The notes under the pieces were generated by a model. That model had not been told where the DNA came from. It worked only from the letters and a program-made list of their open reading frames with translations, and did no database searches. Positions 1 to 5,479 of a stretch of DNA of 5,479 nt are shown here, piece by piece. How positions within the stretch are numbered: position 1 is the stretch's first letter; each line of letters begins with the position of its first letter. Made by a program: the position numbers and the translations under genes. The DNA comes from a candidate division Zixibacteria bacterium DG_27. Its GTDB lineage: Bacteria > Zixibacteria > MSB-5A5 > DG-27. The stretch covers positions 1 through 5,479 of the forward strand of contig LIZU01000109.1 in NCBI GenBank assembly GCA_001302725.1, in the 5' to 3' direction.

Positions 1-176
1 CATGCGGCTGCTCTACACTTTCAGTCTTCACAAGTTCGGATCTGAATAAGTTCGCTCCCCAGGGAGAGCGCCATCGTCACGTTCGCTATTTCGATGGTGA
101 TTTTCCTCTGGAGGAAGTGATAGAGAAGGTAGGCGAGCTTTTGCCAGCCCCCGCCGAGATGAACAGAATATCTTGA
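1..176 (+). CDS. C-terminal end of a probable family 9 glycosyltransferase (heptosyltransferase-like), 5'-truncated by the window
   Basis: The frame is open from the window edge (first full codon at 3) to a TGA at 174-176, giving 57 residues with no start in view. The segment FTSSDLNKFAPQGERHR resembles the GT9 stretch that follows the nucleotide-sugar binding motif, usually written as F-G-P-T/S-D-P, then a P-x-G and H-R. It is followed by an acidic helix (PLEEVIEKVGELL) like the end of GT9 enzymes. GT9 proteins transfer ADP-heptose or related sugars to lipopolysaccharide core acceptors on the cytoplasmic side of the inner membrane. It ends one base before the exporter start (TGATATG), so the two are probably co-transcribed and coupled. 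Unlike the complete GT9 at 2035, no cysteine cluster follows the P-x-G motif. The reading frame is firm. The family call rests on a short tail and is only moderately certain. Confidence 0.6.
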   Translation, partial: CGCSTLSVFTSSDLNKFAPQGERHRHVRYFDGDFPLEEVIEKVGELLPAPAEMNRIS

Positions 177-177
177 T

Positions 178-2022
178 ATGCGCCTATATCTGCGTCTTCT
201 ACGATACTTAAGACCTCACATGTGGTTCTTGCTGGGGTCGATAATCTTCATGGCCCTCTATGCCGGCACCAGTGGAGTGTCTCTCACGATGGTGGTGCCG
301 TTGACGAAGATAATCTTCGAGGGCAGCAGTTCCCCGGGAGAACAAGAAGAGCTGCGCCGAACTCCATCCACCTCCCTCTCTGAGAAGATCGACAGGCTGG
401 CCAAGCTGGACAAGGAGACCTTTGTAGAAGTTATCGGTGGAGAGACCAAACTCGAACGCCTGAAGAGATTCTGCATTTTCCTGTTGATCATCTTTGCGAT
501 CAAAAACCTCTTCTGGTACGGACAGAGTTTCCTCATAGTGCGGGTGGAGCAGGGAGTGATACGGGATCTTCGAGATGCGGTCTATAGCCATTATCACGAG
601 CTGCCTCTGCAATATTTCCACGGAAGCAGAGCCGGGGAGTTGATCAGCCGCATCACCAACGACATAACCCTGGTCAGGGGGGCGGTCGCAAATGGGTTGG
701 CAAACATTTTGCGCAACTCTTTCTTGGTATTAGTATATCTGGCCATGGTCTTTTGGGCGAGTTGGCAGTTGGCCCTGGTTTCGCTTCTGATTCTCCCTCC
801 CAGCATAATCCTGATAAGCCTGGTGGGCCGTCAACTGCGGGTGAAATCCGCCATCACCCAGGAGAAGATGGCTAATATCACCTCCACCCTGGAGGAGACC
901 ATCACCGGCATCCGGGTAGTTAAGGCTTTCGCCATGGAGAAGTCCGAGAAATCGAAGTTTAAAAGATATACCCGGGATTTCTTCAAAACCATGGTGAAGT
1001 TAACCCGCATCGGTTCTCTGGCTCCTCCACTTACGGAATACCTGGGAGTTCTGGTAGGGGTCCTGATTCTCTGGTATGGAGGCCAGAAAATTCTCGTAGA
1101 CCAAACCCTGACCACCGAGCGGTTCTTCCTATTTCTGGTGGCGACATTCTCCCTGATGCAGCCGATAAAGGTCCTGAGCCACGCAAATATCGACATTCAG
1201 CAGGGGCTGGCTGCCGGCAAAAGGATTTTTGATATCGTCGATACCAGGCCGACTATCATTGCCCCGGTCAGTCCGACAGTTCTCGATGCTCCCAGGGAGG
1301 AGATAAGATTTGAGAACGTCACCTTCGGATATGATCCCAAAAAGCCGGTTTTGGAGAACATCAGTTTCAGTGTGAAGATCGGAGAGGTAATCGCCATCGT
1401 CGGTCCTTCGGGGGCGGGAAAGACCACCCTGGTCGATCTTTTGCCTCGCTTCTATGATCCCCAGGAGGGGAGGGTCGAAATCGACGGGGTCGACATAAGG
1501 GAGGTGGATATTCCTCAACTGCGGGGTCTGATGGGGATCGTGACCCAGGAAACGATCCTCTTCAACGACACCGTCAAAAACAATATCTCCTACGGCTCCG
1601 ATGGAGTCCAACTGGAGGCAATCGAGGAGGTGGCAAGAATTGCTAAGGCGACGCAGTTCATCGAGCAACTGCCCGAGAGATATGACACCTCCATCGGCGA
1701 CCGGGGCGTAAAACTCTCTGGAGGAGAGAGACAGCGTCTGGCCATCGCCAGAGCATTACTCAAAAACCCTCCGATTCTGATTTTTGATGAGGCCACCTCG
1801 GCTTTGGATTCCGAGTCCGAAATCCTGGTTCAGGAGGCGATTGAGAACATGATGAGGGGGCGCACCAGCTTTGTCATTGCCCACCGGCTTTCGACGATCC
1901 GACATGCCAGTCGGATAATCGTGCTTGATCGGGGAAGAATTGTGGAGCAGGGAAAACATCAAGAACTGCTGGAGTTGGGCGAATTGTATAAGAAGCTTTA
2001 CGAAATGCAGTTTAGTCTCTAA
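178..2022 (+). CDS. msbA: MsbA-like lipid flippase, ABC exporter with fused membrane and ATPase domains
   Basis: This is a 614-residue ABC half-transporter expected to work as a homodimer in the inner membrane. MsbA relatives flip lipid A-core from the cytoplasmic to the periplasmic leaflet using ATP. Six hydrophobic segments lie near residues 16-38, 98-121, 180-196, 197-217, 282-303 and 316-335. The ATPase domain starts near 375: A-loop Tyr385, Walker A GPSGAGKTT at 409-417, Q-loop Gln457, signature LSGGERQR at 513-520, Walker B ILIFDE at 533-538, D-loop SALD at 541-544 and H-loop His569. All catalytic elements look intact. The N-terminal MRLYLRLLRYLRPH is typical for the family, and an in-frame TGA at 160-162 leaves the ATG at 178 as the only nearby upstream start. 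It lacks a clear ribosome-binding site and lies one base after the previous stop. The loop between the first two membrane segments (about 46-96) is long and charged. Neighbouring core glycosyltransferases and a ligase support lipid A-core export. Export of another glycolipid is possible. Confidence 0.88.
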   Translation: MRLYLRLLRYLRPHMWFLLGSIIFMALYAGTSGVSLTMVVPLTKIIFEGSSSPGEQEELRRTPSTSLSEKIDRLAKLDKETFVEVIGGETKLERLKRFCIFLLIIFAIKNLFWYGQSFLIVRVEQGVIRDLRDAVYSHYHELPLQYFHGSRAGELISRITNDITLVRGAVANGLANILRNSFLVLVYLAMVFWASWQLALVSLLILPPSIILISLVGRQLRVKSAITQEKMANITSTLEETITGIRVVKAFAMEKSEKSKFKRYTRDFFKTMVKLTRIGSLAPPLTEYLGVLVGVLILWYGGQKILVDQTLTTERFFLFLVATFSLMQPIKVLSHANIDIQQGLAAGKRIFDIVDTRPTIIAPVSPTVLDAPREEIRFENVTFGYDPKKPVLENISFSVKIGEVIAIVGPSGAGKTTLVDLLPRFYDPQEGRVEIDGVDIREVDIPQLRGLMGIVTQETILFNDTVKNNISYGSDGVQLEAIEEVARIAKATQFIEQLPERYDTSIGDRGVKLSGGERQRLAIARALLKNPPILIFDEATSALDSESEILVQEAIENMMRGRTSFVIAHRLSTIRHASRIIVLDRGRIVEQGKHQELLELGELYKKLYEMQFSL

Positions 2023-2026
2023 GAGG
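2021..2026 (+). promoter_or_regulatory. Shine-Dalgarno sequence AAGAGG for the GT9 gene
   Basis: AAGAGG overlaps the TAA stop of the exporter gene and lies 8 bases before the TTG at 2035. It is the best-placed ribosome-binding site in the window and is the main reason for choosing TTG. A second purine run, AGAAGG, directly abuts the TTG and is too close to serve it. The only competing start, the ATG at 2074, is preceded by AGAAGG five bases away. Starting there would remove part of the first beta strand of the enzyme. Confidence 0.65.
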
Positions 2027-2034
2027 CCAGAAGG

Positions 2035-3165
2035 TTGAAAAAGCTCGCCCTGAAGGGGACCGAGAAGGTCTTGATGATTCAGCTTCGCAGGATAGGGGAT
2101 GCCCTGATGTGCACGCCGGCGATTAGAGCTCTGCGGAGGAGTTTCCCTGAGATGAAGCTCTTCTTCTTCACCGAGCATGAATCTGCCTCTCTGTTTTCAG
2201 AGAATGCGTTCCTCGACGGAGTAATTACACTTGACAAGGGCAGGTCCCGAGACTGGGCCTATCAGCTGAAGAAGGTTTTCGAGATAAGGGGTCATCGCTT
2301 CGATGTGGTGATTGATTTTTTGAGCAACCCCCGCAGCGGATGGTATACCTTTGCCTCCGGAGCCAAATATCGAATCGGAGTAGGTCAGCACGGGCGGGGA
2401 CTTTTTTACAATCTGAGAGTTGAACATTCCTCTAAAAGAGCTTACGCAGCCTCAAAGAGGGTGGAATTCTTGAAGTCGCTGGGTGTCGAGGTCGATGGAG
2501 TCGCCTTAGACCTCTTCCTGAATAGGCGGTCGGAGGAGTATGCAAAGCAGTCTCTAAAGGAAATGGGGCTGACAAGCGAGGACTTCCTTATCTCGGTTTC
2601 CCCAACCAGCAGGCGGCATTTCAACCGTTGGCCTCTTGAGAAGTATGCCGAACTCATCAGAAGAATACGTCGCAGATACGGTGCCAAGGTCATAGTCACC
2701 TGGGGGCCGGGGGAGAGAGAGGTTGCTGAGAGGCTCCAGAAAATGTCCGTTGAGGAGGCGGTGCTAGTTTCACCCCGAACGAGAAATCTTTTGGAACTGG
2801 GAGCCATCTTGAGCCGCTGTCATCTTCATCTCGGCAACGACAACGGCACCAAGCATATTGCGGTGGCGGTGGGTCTGCCTACGGTGACGATATACGGGCC
2901 TCACGATCCCGTAAGCTGGACTTTCCCCGATGCGAAAAGGCATCTCTATCTGCAGGGATTGCCGCTCTGCCAAGACTGCAACAAGAGGAAGCACTCCTGT
3001 CAAGAACTCTCCTGTCTGGATAGAATCGCGGTTCACGAGGTCTTAGCTACCTGCGAGAATTTGATCCAGAGTTTGCCAGAGCTGAGAAAATCGGCTCCAT
3101 CCGGAGTGAGGGTCAGCGGACCTGACCCTCAGGGGGGCTCCGGTTCTCGAAACGCTTTTCCTTAA
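2035..3165 (+). CDS. Family 9 glycosyltransferase (ADP-heptose:LPS heptosyltransferase type) with extended C-terminal tail
   Basis: The 376-residue product has the two-Rossmann layout of GT9 (GT-B fold). The first strand and glycine loop are KVLMIQLRRIGD at 11-22, where Asp22 matches the usual catalytic Asp position. The second domain opens at ISVSPTSRRHFNRWP (186-200). The donor-site motif is LGNDNGTKHIAVAVG (266-280), followed by IYGPHDPVSW (286-295). Thr272 replaces the usual Pro of the NDxGPKHIA form. Four cysteines follow (312, 315, 322, 327), as in many GT9 relatives. It probably adds heptose or a related sugar to the lipopolysaccharide inner core in the cytoplasm; the donor cannot be told from sequence. 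The start is TTG with an upstream AAGAGG. The enzyme body seems to end near residue 346. The last 30 residues are Gly/Ser/Pro-rich, and part of them is encoded by a strong palindrome at 3101-3143, which suggests an acquired or displaced end. It sits between the exporter (12 nt) and the GT4 gene (1 nt). Confidence 0.87.
   Translation: MKKLALKGTEKVLMIQLRRIGDALMCTPAIRALRRSFPEMKLFFFTEHESASLFSENAFLDGVITLDKGRSRDWAYQLKKVFEIRGHRFDVVIDFLSNPRSGWYTFASGAKYRIGVGQHGRGLFYNLRVEHSSKRAYAASKRVEFLKSLGVEVDGVALDLFLNRRSEEYAKQSLKEMGLTSEDFLISVSPTSRRHFNRWPLEKYAELIRRIRRRYGAKVIVTWGPGEREVAERLQKMSVEEAVLVSPRTRNLLELGAILSRCHLHLGNDNGTKHIAVAVGLPTVTIYGPHDPVSWTFPDAKRHLYLQGLPLCQDCNKRKHSCQELSCLDRIAVHEVLATCENLIQSLPELRKSAPSGVRVSGPDPQGGSGSRNAFP
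3101..3143 (+). repeat. Bulged inverted repeat (15 paired positions) at the 3' end of the GT9 gene
   Basis: The inner arms TGAGGGTCA (3107-3115) and TGACCCTCA (3123-3131) are perfect 9-base reverse complements around a 7-base loop. The outer arms CCGGAG (3101-3106) and CTCCGG (3138-3143) are perfect 6-base complements, separated from the inner stem on the 3' side only by a GGGGGG bulge (3132-3137). In RNA this would be a strong hairpin 19 bases before the GT9 stop and 23 bases before the GT4 start. No T-run follows directly; CTTTTCCTT comes 11 bases later, so a standard terminator is unlikely. It could be a palindromic (REP-like) insertion, an mRNA-stability or attenuation element, or chance. 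Only one copy is visible in the window. Confidence 0.7.
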
Positions 3166-3166
3166 A

Positions 3167-4303
3167 GTGTTCCCAGCCAAGCTGAATATACTCCAGGTAA
3201 TAAACGTCCGCTGGTATAACGCCTGTGCCCACTATGCCGTGACTCTGTCTTTGGGTTTAGCGCGCCGGGGACATAACCTCCTGGTCGTTGGTGATCCTGA
3301 CAGCCCCCCAATCAGAGAGGCAAAGAAAAAAGGGTTGGAGGTCTTCGAGGAGATTAAGCTGTCGACGAAGAACCCGTTCGAATTGGTGCGGAACATCTTC
3401 AGGTTGAAGAATCTCTTAACGGAAAGAAATATCGAGATCGTCAATGTTCATCGTGGGGAGGGTCATACCTTAAGCGCTTTGACAAGAAACCTGAACGGTT
3501 TGAGGTTGCCGATAGTGAGAACCCGCGGTGATGTTCGTCCTCCGCGAAACGATGTTTTCTGTAAGTGGCTCAATCGTTACGGGACTGATGCCGTCATCGC
3601 TGCGAACCGAGCTCTGCAGAAGAGCTATCTCGATCACTTCAGTATGCCGAAAGATCGGGTCAGCCTAATACCGCTCGGAATTGACCAGGAGGAGTTCAAA
3701 CCGACCGGACAGAGAACAGCCCTGCGCCAGAAATACGGTATCGATGAGAACTGTATCGTGGTTGGTCTTTTGGGAAGGCTTTCGCCTATCAAGGGGCATC
3801 TCGACTTCATTGAAGCAGCCGGAATCGTTGTAAAAAGGTTTCCTGAAACCAGATTCCTTATTGCTGGTGGGGAGGCGCAGTTGACGCTTTCAGGTTTGAA
3901 GAGGCAGATTGATAGGTCAGGTCAGAGTGAGAATTTCATTCTACTCGGGATCGTGGAAGATGTCCGGGAGCTTTTGGAGATCTTAGACATCGGGGTCGTA
4001 GCTTCAGTCGGCTCTGAGGCGATATGTCGGCAAGCCTTGGAATACATGGCGTTTGGTCTGCCGGTGGTGGGCACCGACATCAACGCGGTTCCGGAGACGA
4101 TTCAGGAGGGGGTCAACGGTTATGTCGTTCCTCCGGGTAGGCCGGGAAAGATGGCGGCGGCCATCGAGAGGCTTCTTTTCGATCCAGATTTAAGGAGGCG
4201 TTTCGGGGAGTGCAGCCGGCTCCTGGTGGAGCAGGAGTTCAACCTGGCTCGTTTCAGCCTTTGCACCGAACAGGTCTATCTTAGTCTGCTGCATAAACGA
4301 TGA
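3167..4303 (+). CDS. Family 4 (GT-B) glycosyltransferase, LPS or polysaccharide assembly
   Basis: The 378-residue retaining glycosyltransferase has an N-terminal acceptor domain opening with LNILQVINVRWYNACAHYA (6-24) and containing VNVHRGEGH (92-100). The linker LIPLGIDQEEF is at 167-177. The C-terminal donor domain carries GRLSPIKGH (203-211), whose Arg204 and Lys209 match the phosphate-contacting pair of the family, and the E-x7-E motif Glu284/Glu292 within SEAICRQALEYMAFGLPVV. It has no membrane segments, so it probably acts at the cytoplasmic face of the inner membrane, adding a sugar from a nucleotide donor to a core or glycolipid acceptor. The sugar is not predictable. The GTG at 3167 is the only reasonable start: an in-frame TGA lies at 3107-3109, no ATG/GTG/TTG lies between, and the next GTG falls inside the first conserved region. 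No Shine-Dalgarno is visible. TAAAGTG places the start one base after the GT9 stop, so reinitiation is likely. Its end overlaps the ligase start. Confidence 0.87.
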   Translation: MFPAKLNILQVINVRWYNACAHYAVTLSLGLARRGHNLLVVGDPDSPPIREAKKKGLEVFEEIKLSTKNPFELVRNIFRLKNLLTERNIEIVNVHRGEGHTLSALTRNLNGLRLPIVRTRGDVRPPRNDVFCKWLNRYGTDAVIAANRALQKSYLDHFSMPKDRVSLIPLGIDQEEFKPTGQRTALRQKYGIDENCIVVGLLGRLSPIKGHLDFIEAAGIVVKRFPETRFLIAGGEAQLTLSGLKRQIDRSGQSENFILLGIVEDVRELLEILDIGVVASVGSEAICRQALEYMAFGLPVVGTDINAVPETIQEGVNGYVVPPGRPGKMAAAIERLLFDPDLRRRFGECSRLLVEQEFNLARFSLCTEQVYLSLLHKR

Positions 4304-5469
4304 TGAGAGCGGTTCAAAGACTCATAGATCTCAACTACTTGCTGCTGCTTTTCCTTGGTCTCTCCCTGGTGTTCACCATAGCCCTTTCGCAGGCGCTTTT
4401 GACGATACTGCTCGTCTCCACCGGAGTGCTTGTTCTTTTGGGCAGCCATCGGGAGCTCGTGAAGCTCCCGCTTTTCTACCCGATCTTACTCTTCATGGCC
4501 TTAAGACTGCTGTCGATTGTTTTCTCGGAAAACTATCAAATCAGTGCCTCCGAGTGGCAGAAGTGGTGGTTGCCTCTGACCTATCTCGTGGTGGGATTGA
4601 ACATCAATCGTCTGGAGAAGGCCAAAGGAATGGTCTGGGTTCTGGTGGTGGCAGGCGGAGCGGTAGGCGCATACGCCACTCTGAAATATCTTCTTTTAGA
4701 CATAGAGAGAGCCAGCTCCACTTGCGGTGCCCACGACACCCTGGCCAACTATCTGGTATTCACCGGCTGCCTGCTGTTTCCCCAGATAGCGGTCAACCCT
4801 AAACCGCTCTGGAGGCAGCTGAAAGCGACCCTGATCCTTCCGATTCTGTCTGGCCTCTTACTCACATTTGCCAGAGCCGCTTACCTGACCTGTTTTGTGA
4901 TCGTGGGGGTGGTCGGTTTCGTCAAGAAGAGAGAGCTAGTGTTAGTGTTCGGGGCTCTGGCCGTCGTTTTCATCGTCCTCGGGGTGGCTGGCCCTCCGAT
5001 TATCAAGGATCGACTCACCCTCTCGAATCCCCTCTTCTCCACCCAGAGAGATATCCTCTGGAGAGCCGGTTTTGAGGTCTTAAAAGAGGCTCCCCCCTGG
5101 GGACATGGCGCCTCCAGCTTCGATTTCACCTTTCCGCCGGAATACCGGGAGCAGTTGATCGACAAGAAGATTGGCAACTGGCACAATCTGTATCTTGAAA
5201 CGGTGCTGGATTCTGGCTATCTCACTTTGCTGGCACTTCTCTGGATTCTGGTTCGGAGCTTCAGGCTCGATTTGCGGCAATACCGGAGAAAGCGCAGGGC
5301 GGATGAGAGATTCTTACCTGGCCTAGCTCTCGGGAAGATGTTGACGGTGATTTCGCTCCTCATTATGGGGATGTTTGCAGTAGTCCTGTCGGACCCTATC
5401 ATTAGCATGTTTTTCTGGACGATTCTGGCTCTGAACGCTTCCCCTCAAAGAGGATCAGCTTCAAGCTGA
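4300..5469 (+). CDS. O-antigen ligase family (WaaL/Wzy-C superfamily) polytopic membrane protein
   Basis: The 389-residue, very hydrophobic protein has about 11-12 membrane segments, including 13-48 (two), 111-133, 173-190, 195-208, 213-232, 308-320 and 345-380 (two). The signature pieces of the superfamily are present in order: LLTFARAAYL with Arg192, QRDILWRAGFEV (249-260), EAPPWGHGASSF (263-274) in the position of the usual hP-l-G-v-G motif, and WHNLYLETVLDSGY (294-307) with His295. The stretch of about 240-296 is the large periplasmic loop that carries the active site in this family. Members join undecaprenyl-linked glycans to lipid A-core in the periplasm, or polymerise them. The exporter and core glycosyltransferases nearby favour a ligase (waaL-like) role, but a polymerase cannot be excluded from sequence. 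The ATG at 4300 overlaps the GT4 stop as ATGATGA; a second ATG at 4303 is an equally possible start. No Shine-Dalgarno is seen, so coupling is likely. Confidence 0.82.
   Translation: MMRAVQRLIDLNYLLLLFLGLSLVFTIALSQALLTILLVSTGVLVLLGSHRELVKLPLFYPILLFMALRLLSIVFSENYQISASEWQKWWLPLTYLVVGLNINRLEKAKGMVWVLVVAGGAVGAYATLKYLLLDIERASSTCGAHDTLANYLVFTGCLLFPQIAVNPKPLWRQLKATLILPILSGLLLTFARAAYLTCFVIVGVVGFVKKRELVLVFGALAVVFIVLGVAGPPIIKDRLTLSNPLFSTQRDILWRAGFEVLKEAPPWGHGASSFDFTFPPEYREQLIDKKIGNWHNLYLETVLDSGYLTLLALLWILVRSFRLDLRQYRRKRRADERFLPGLALGKMLTVISLLIMGMFAVVLSDPIISMFFWTILALNASPQRGSASS
4450..4477 (+). other. Terminator-like hairpin plus T-rich run inside the ligase coding region
   Basis: CGGGAGCT (4450-4457) and AGCTCCCG (4463-4470) are perfect 8-base reverse complements around a 5-base loop (CGTGA). 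They are followed at once by CTTTTCT (4471-4477). The shape is that of a weak intrinsic terminator, about 150 bases into the ligase gene, where it encodes the loop RELVKLPLF (residues 51-59). It may reduce ligase transcription when translation lags, or it may be chance in codons for a short charged loop between membrane segments. The T-run is interrupted, so termination efficiency would be modest. Confidence 0.35.
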
Positions 5470-5473
5470 CATT

Positions 5474-5479
5474 ATGACG
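5474..5479 (+). other. Possible start codon of a further operon gene, cut by the window end
   Basis: ATGACG begins four bases after the ligase stop (TGA 5467-5469), matching the tight spacing of the other junctions. Only two codons are visible and no ribosome-binding site is well placed; AGAGGA at about 5449-5454 is some 19 bases away. The call rests on operon pattern alone. Confidence 0.25.

Noticed and set aside
1..177. Possible promoter region upstream of the exporter
   Set aside because: The stretch is an open coding frame up to the stop at 174-176, one base before the exporter ATG, and I see no convincing -35/-10 pair.
1129..1668. A 179-codon open frame on the minus strand inside the exporter gene
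   Set aside because: It lies opposite the intact, motif-complete ABC ATPase domain, its product shows no recognisable domain, and it has no separate gene context. It is a shadow frame, like the other minus-strand frames here.
2074..2076. Alternative ATG start for the GT9 gene with AGAAGG five bases upstream
   Set aside because: It would cut into the first beta strand (KVLMIQLRRIGD). The upstream TTG has a better-placed AAGAGG and keeps the normal GT9 N-terminus. It remains a minor possibility.
3611..3627. Short inverted repeat AGCTCT / AGAGCT with a 5-base loop inside the GT4 gene
   Set aside because: It has only 6 bp, no T-run and no special location. This is expected by chance in coding sequence.
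4554..4802. An 82-codon plus-strand frame inside the ligase gene
   Set aside because: It is wholly contained in the ligase coding region in another frame, its composition is unstructured Arg/Gly/Ser/His-rich, and no ribosome-binding site supports it.
5455..5469. Palindrome TCAGC-TTCAA-GCTGA over the ligase stop codon, considered as a terminator
   Set aside because: The stem is only 5 bp and no T-run follows. The operon seems to continue at the ATG at 5474.
1..5479. Searched by eye for CRISPR repeats, tRNA or rRNA genes, insertion sequences and integration sites
   Set aside because: None was seen. Essentially the whole window is taken up by intact plus-strand coding frames.

Overview
The window is a densely packed, single-strand stretch of a cell-envelope glycolipid locus. 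Every gene reads on the + strand. In order they are: the 3' end of a probable family 9 glycosyltransferase, an MsbA-type ABC exporter, a complete family 9 (ADP-heptose type) glycosyltransferase, a family 4 glycosyltransferase, and an O-antigen ligase (WaaL/Wzy-C superfamily) membrane protein. An ATG four bases after the last stop may begin another gene, but only two codons are visible.

The organism is most likely a diderm bacterium that makes lipopolysaccharide or a related outer-membrane glycolipid, because an MsbA-like flippase, GT9 enzymes and an O-antigen ligase occur together. Moderate GC content, free use of AGG/AGA and ATA codons, and TTG and GTG starts would fit a deltaproteobacterium-like or candidate-phylum lineage. 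That placement is a guess from style, not a taxonomic call.

Layout: junctions are very tight (1 nt, 12 nt, 1 nt, a 4-nt ATGA overlap, and perhaps 4 nt at the end), so the genes are almost certainly one operon with translational coupling. No promoter is visible inside the window, and there is no gene-free stretch longer than about 20 bases. Only the GT9 gene has a convincing Shine-Dalgarno sequence.

Inferred joint role: the GT9 and GT4 enzymes would extend the core sugars of a lipid A-type acceptor on the cytoplasmic face. The ABC exporter would flip that lipid to the periplasmic face, where the ligase would attach a polymer or further glycans to it. Donor sugars, acceptor and ligated polymer cannot be read from the sequence.

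This is a recognisable envelope locus rather than an obviously new system. The points that deserve a second look are a strong bulged palindrome embedded in an apparently extended GT9 C-terminus, a G6 tract there that sits one frame away from fusing GT9 to GT4, a terminator-like hairpin inside the ligase gene, and an enlarged first periplasmic loop in the exporter.
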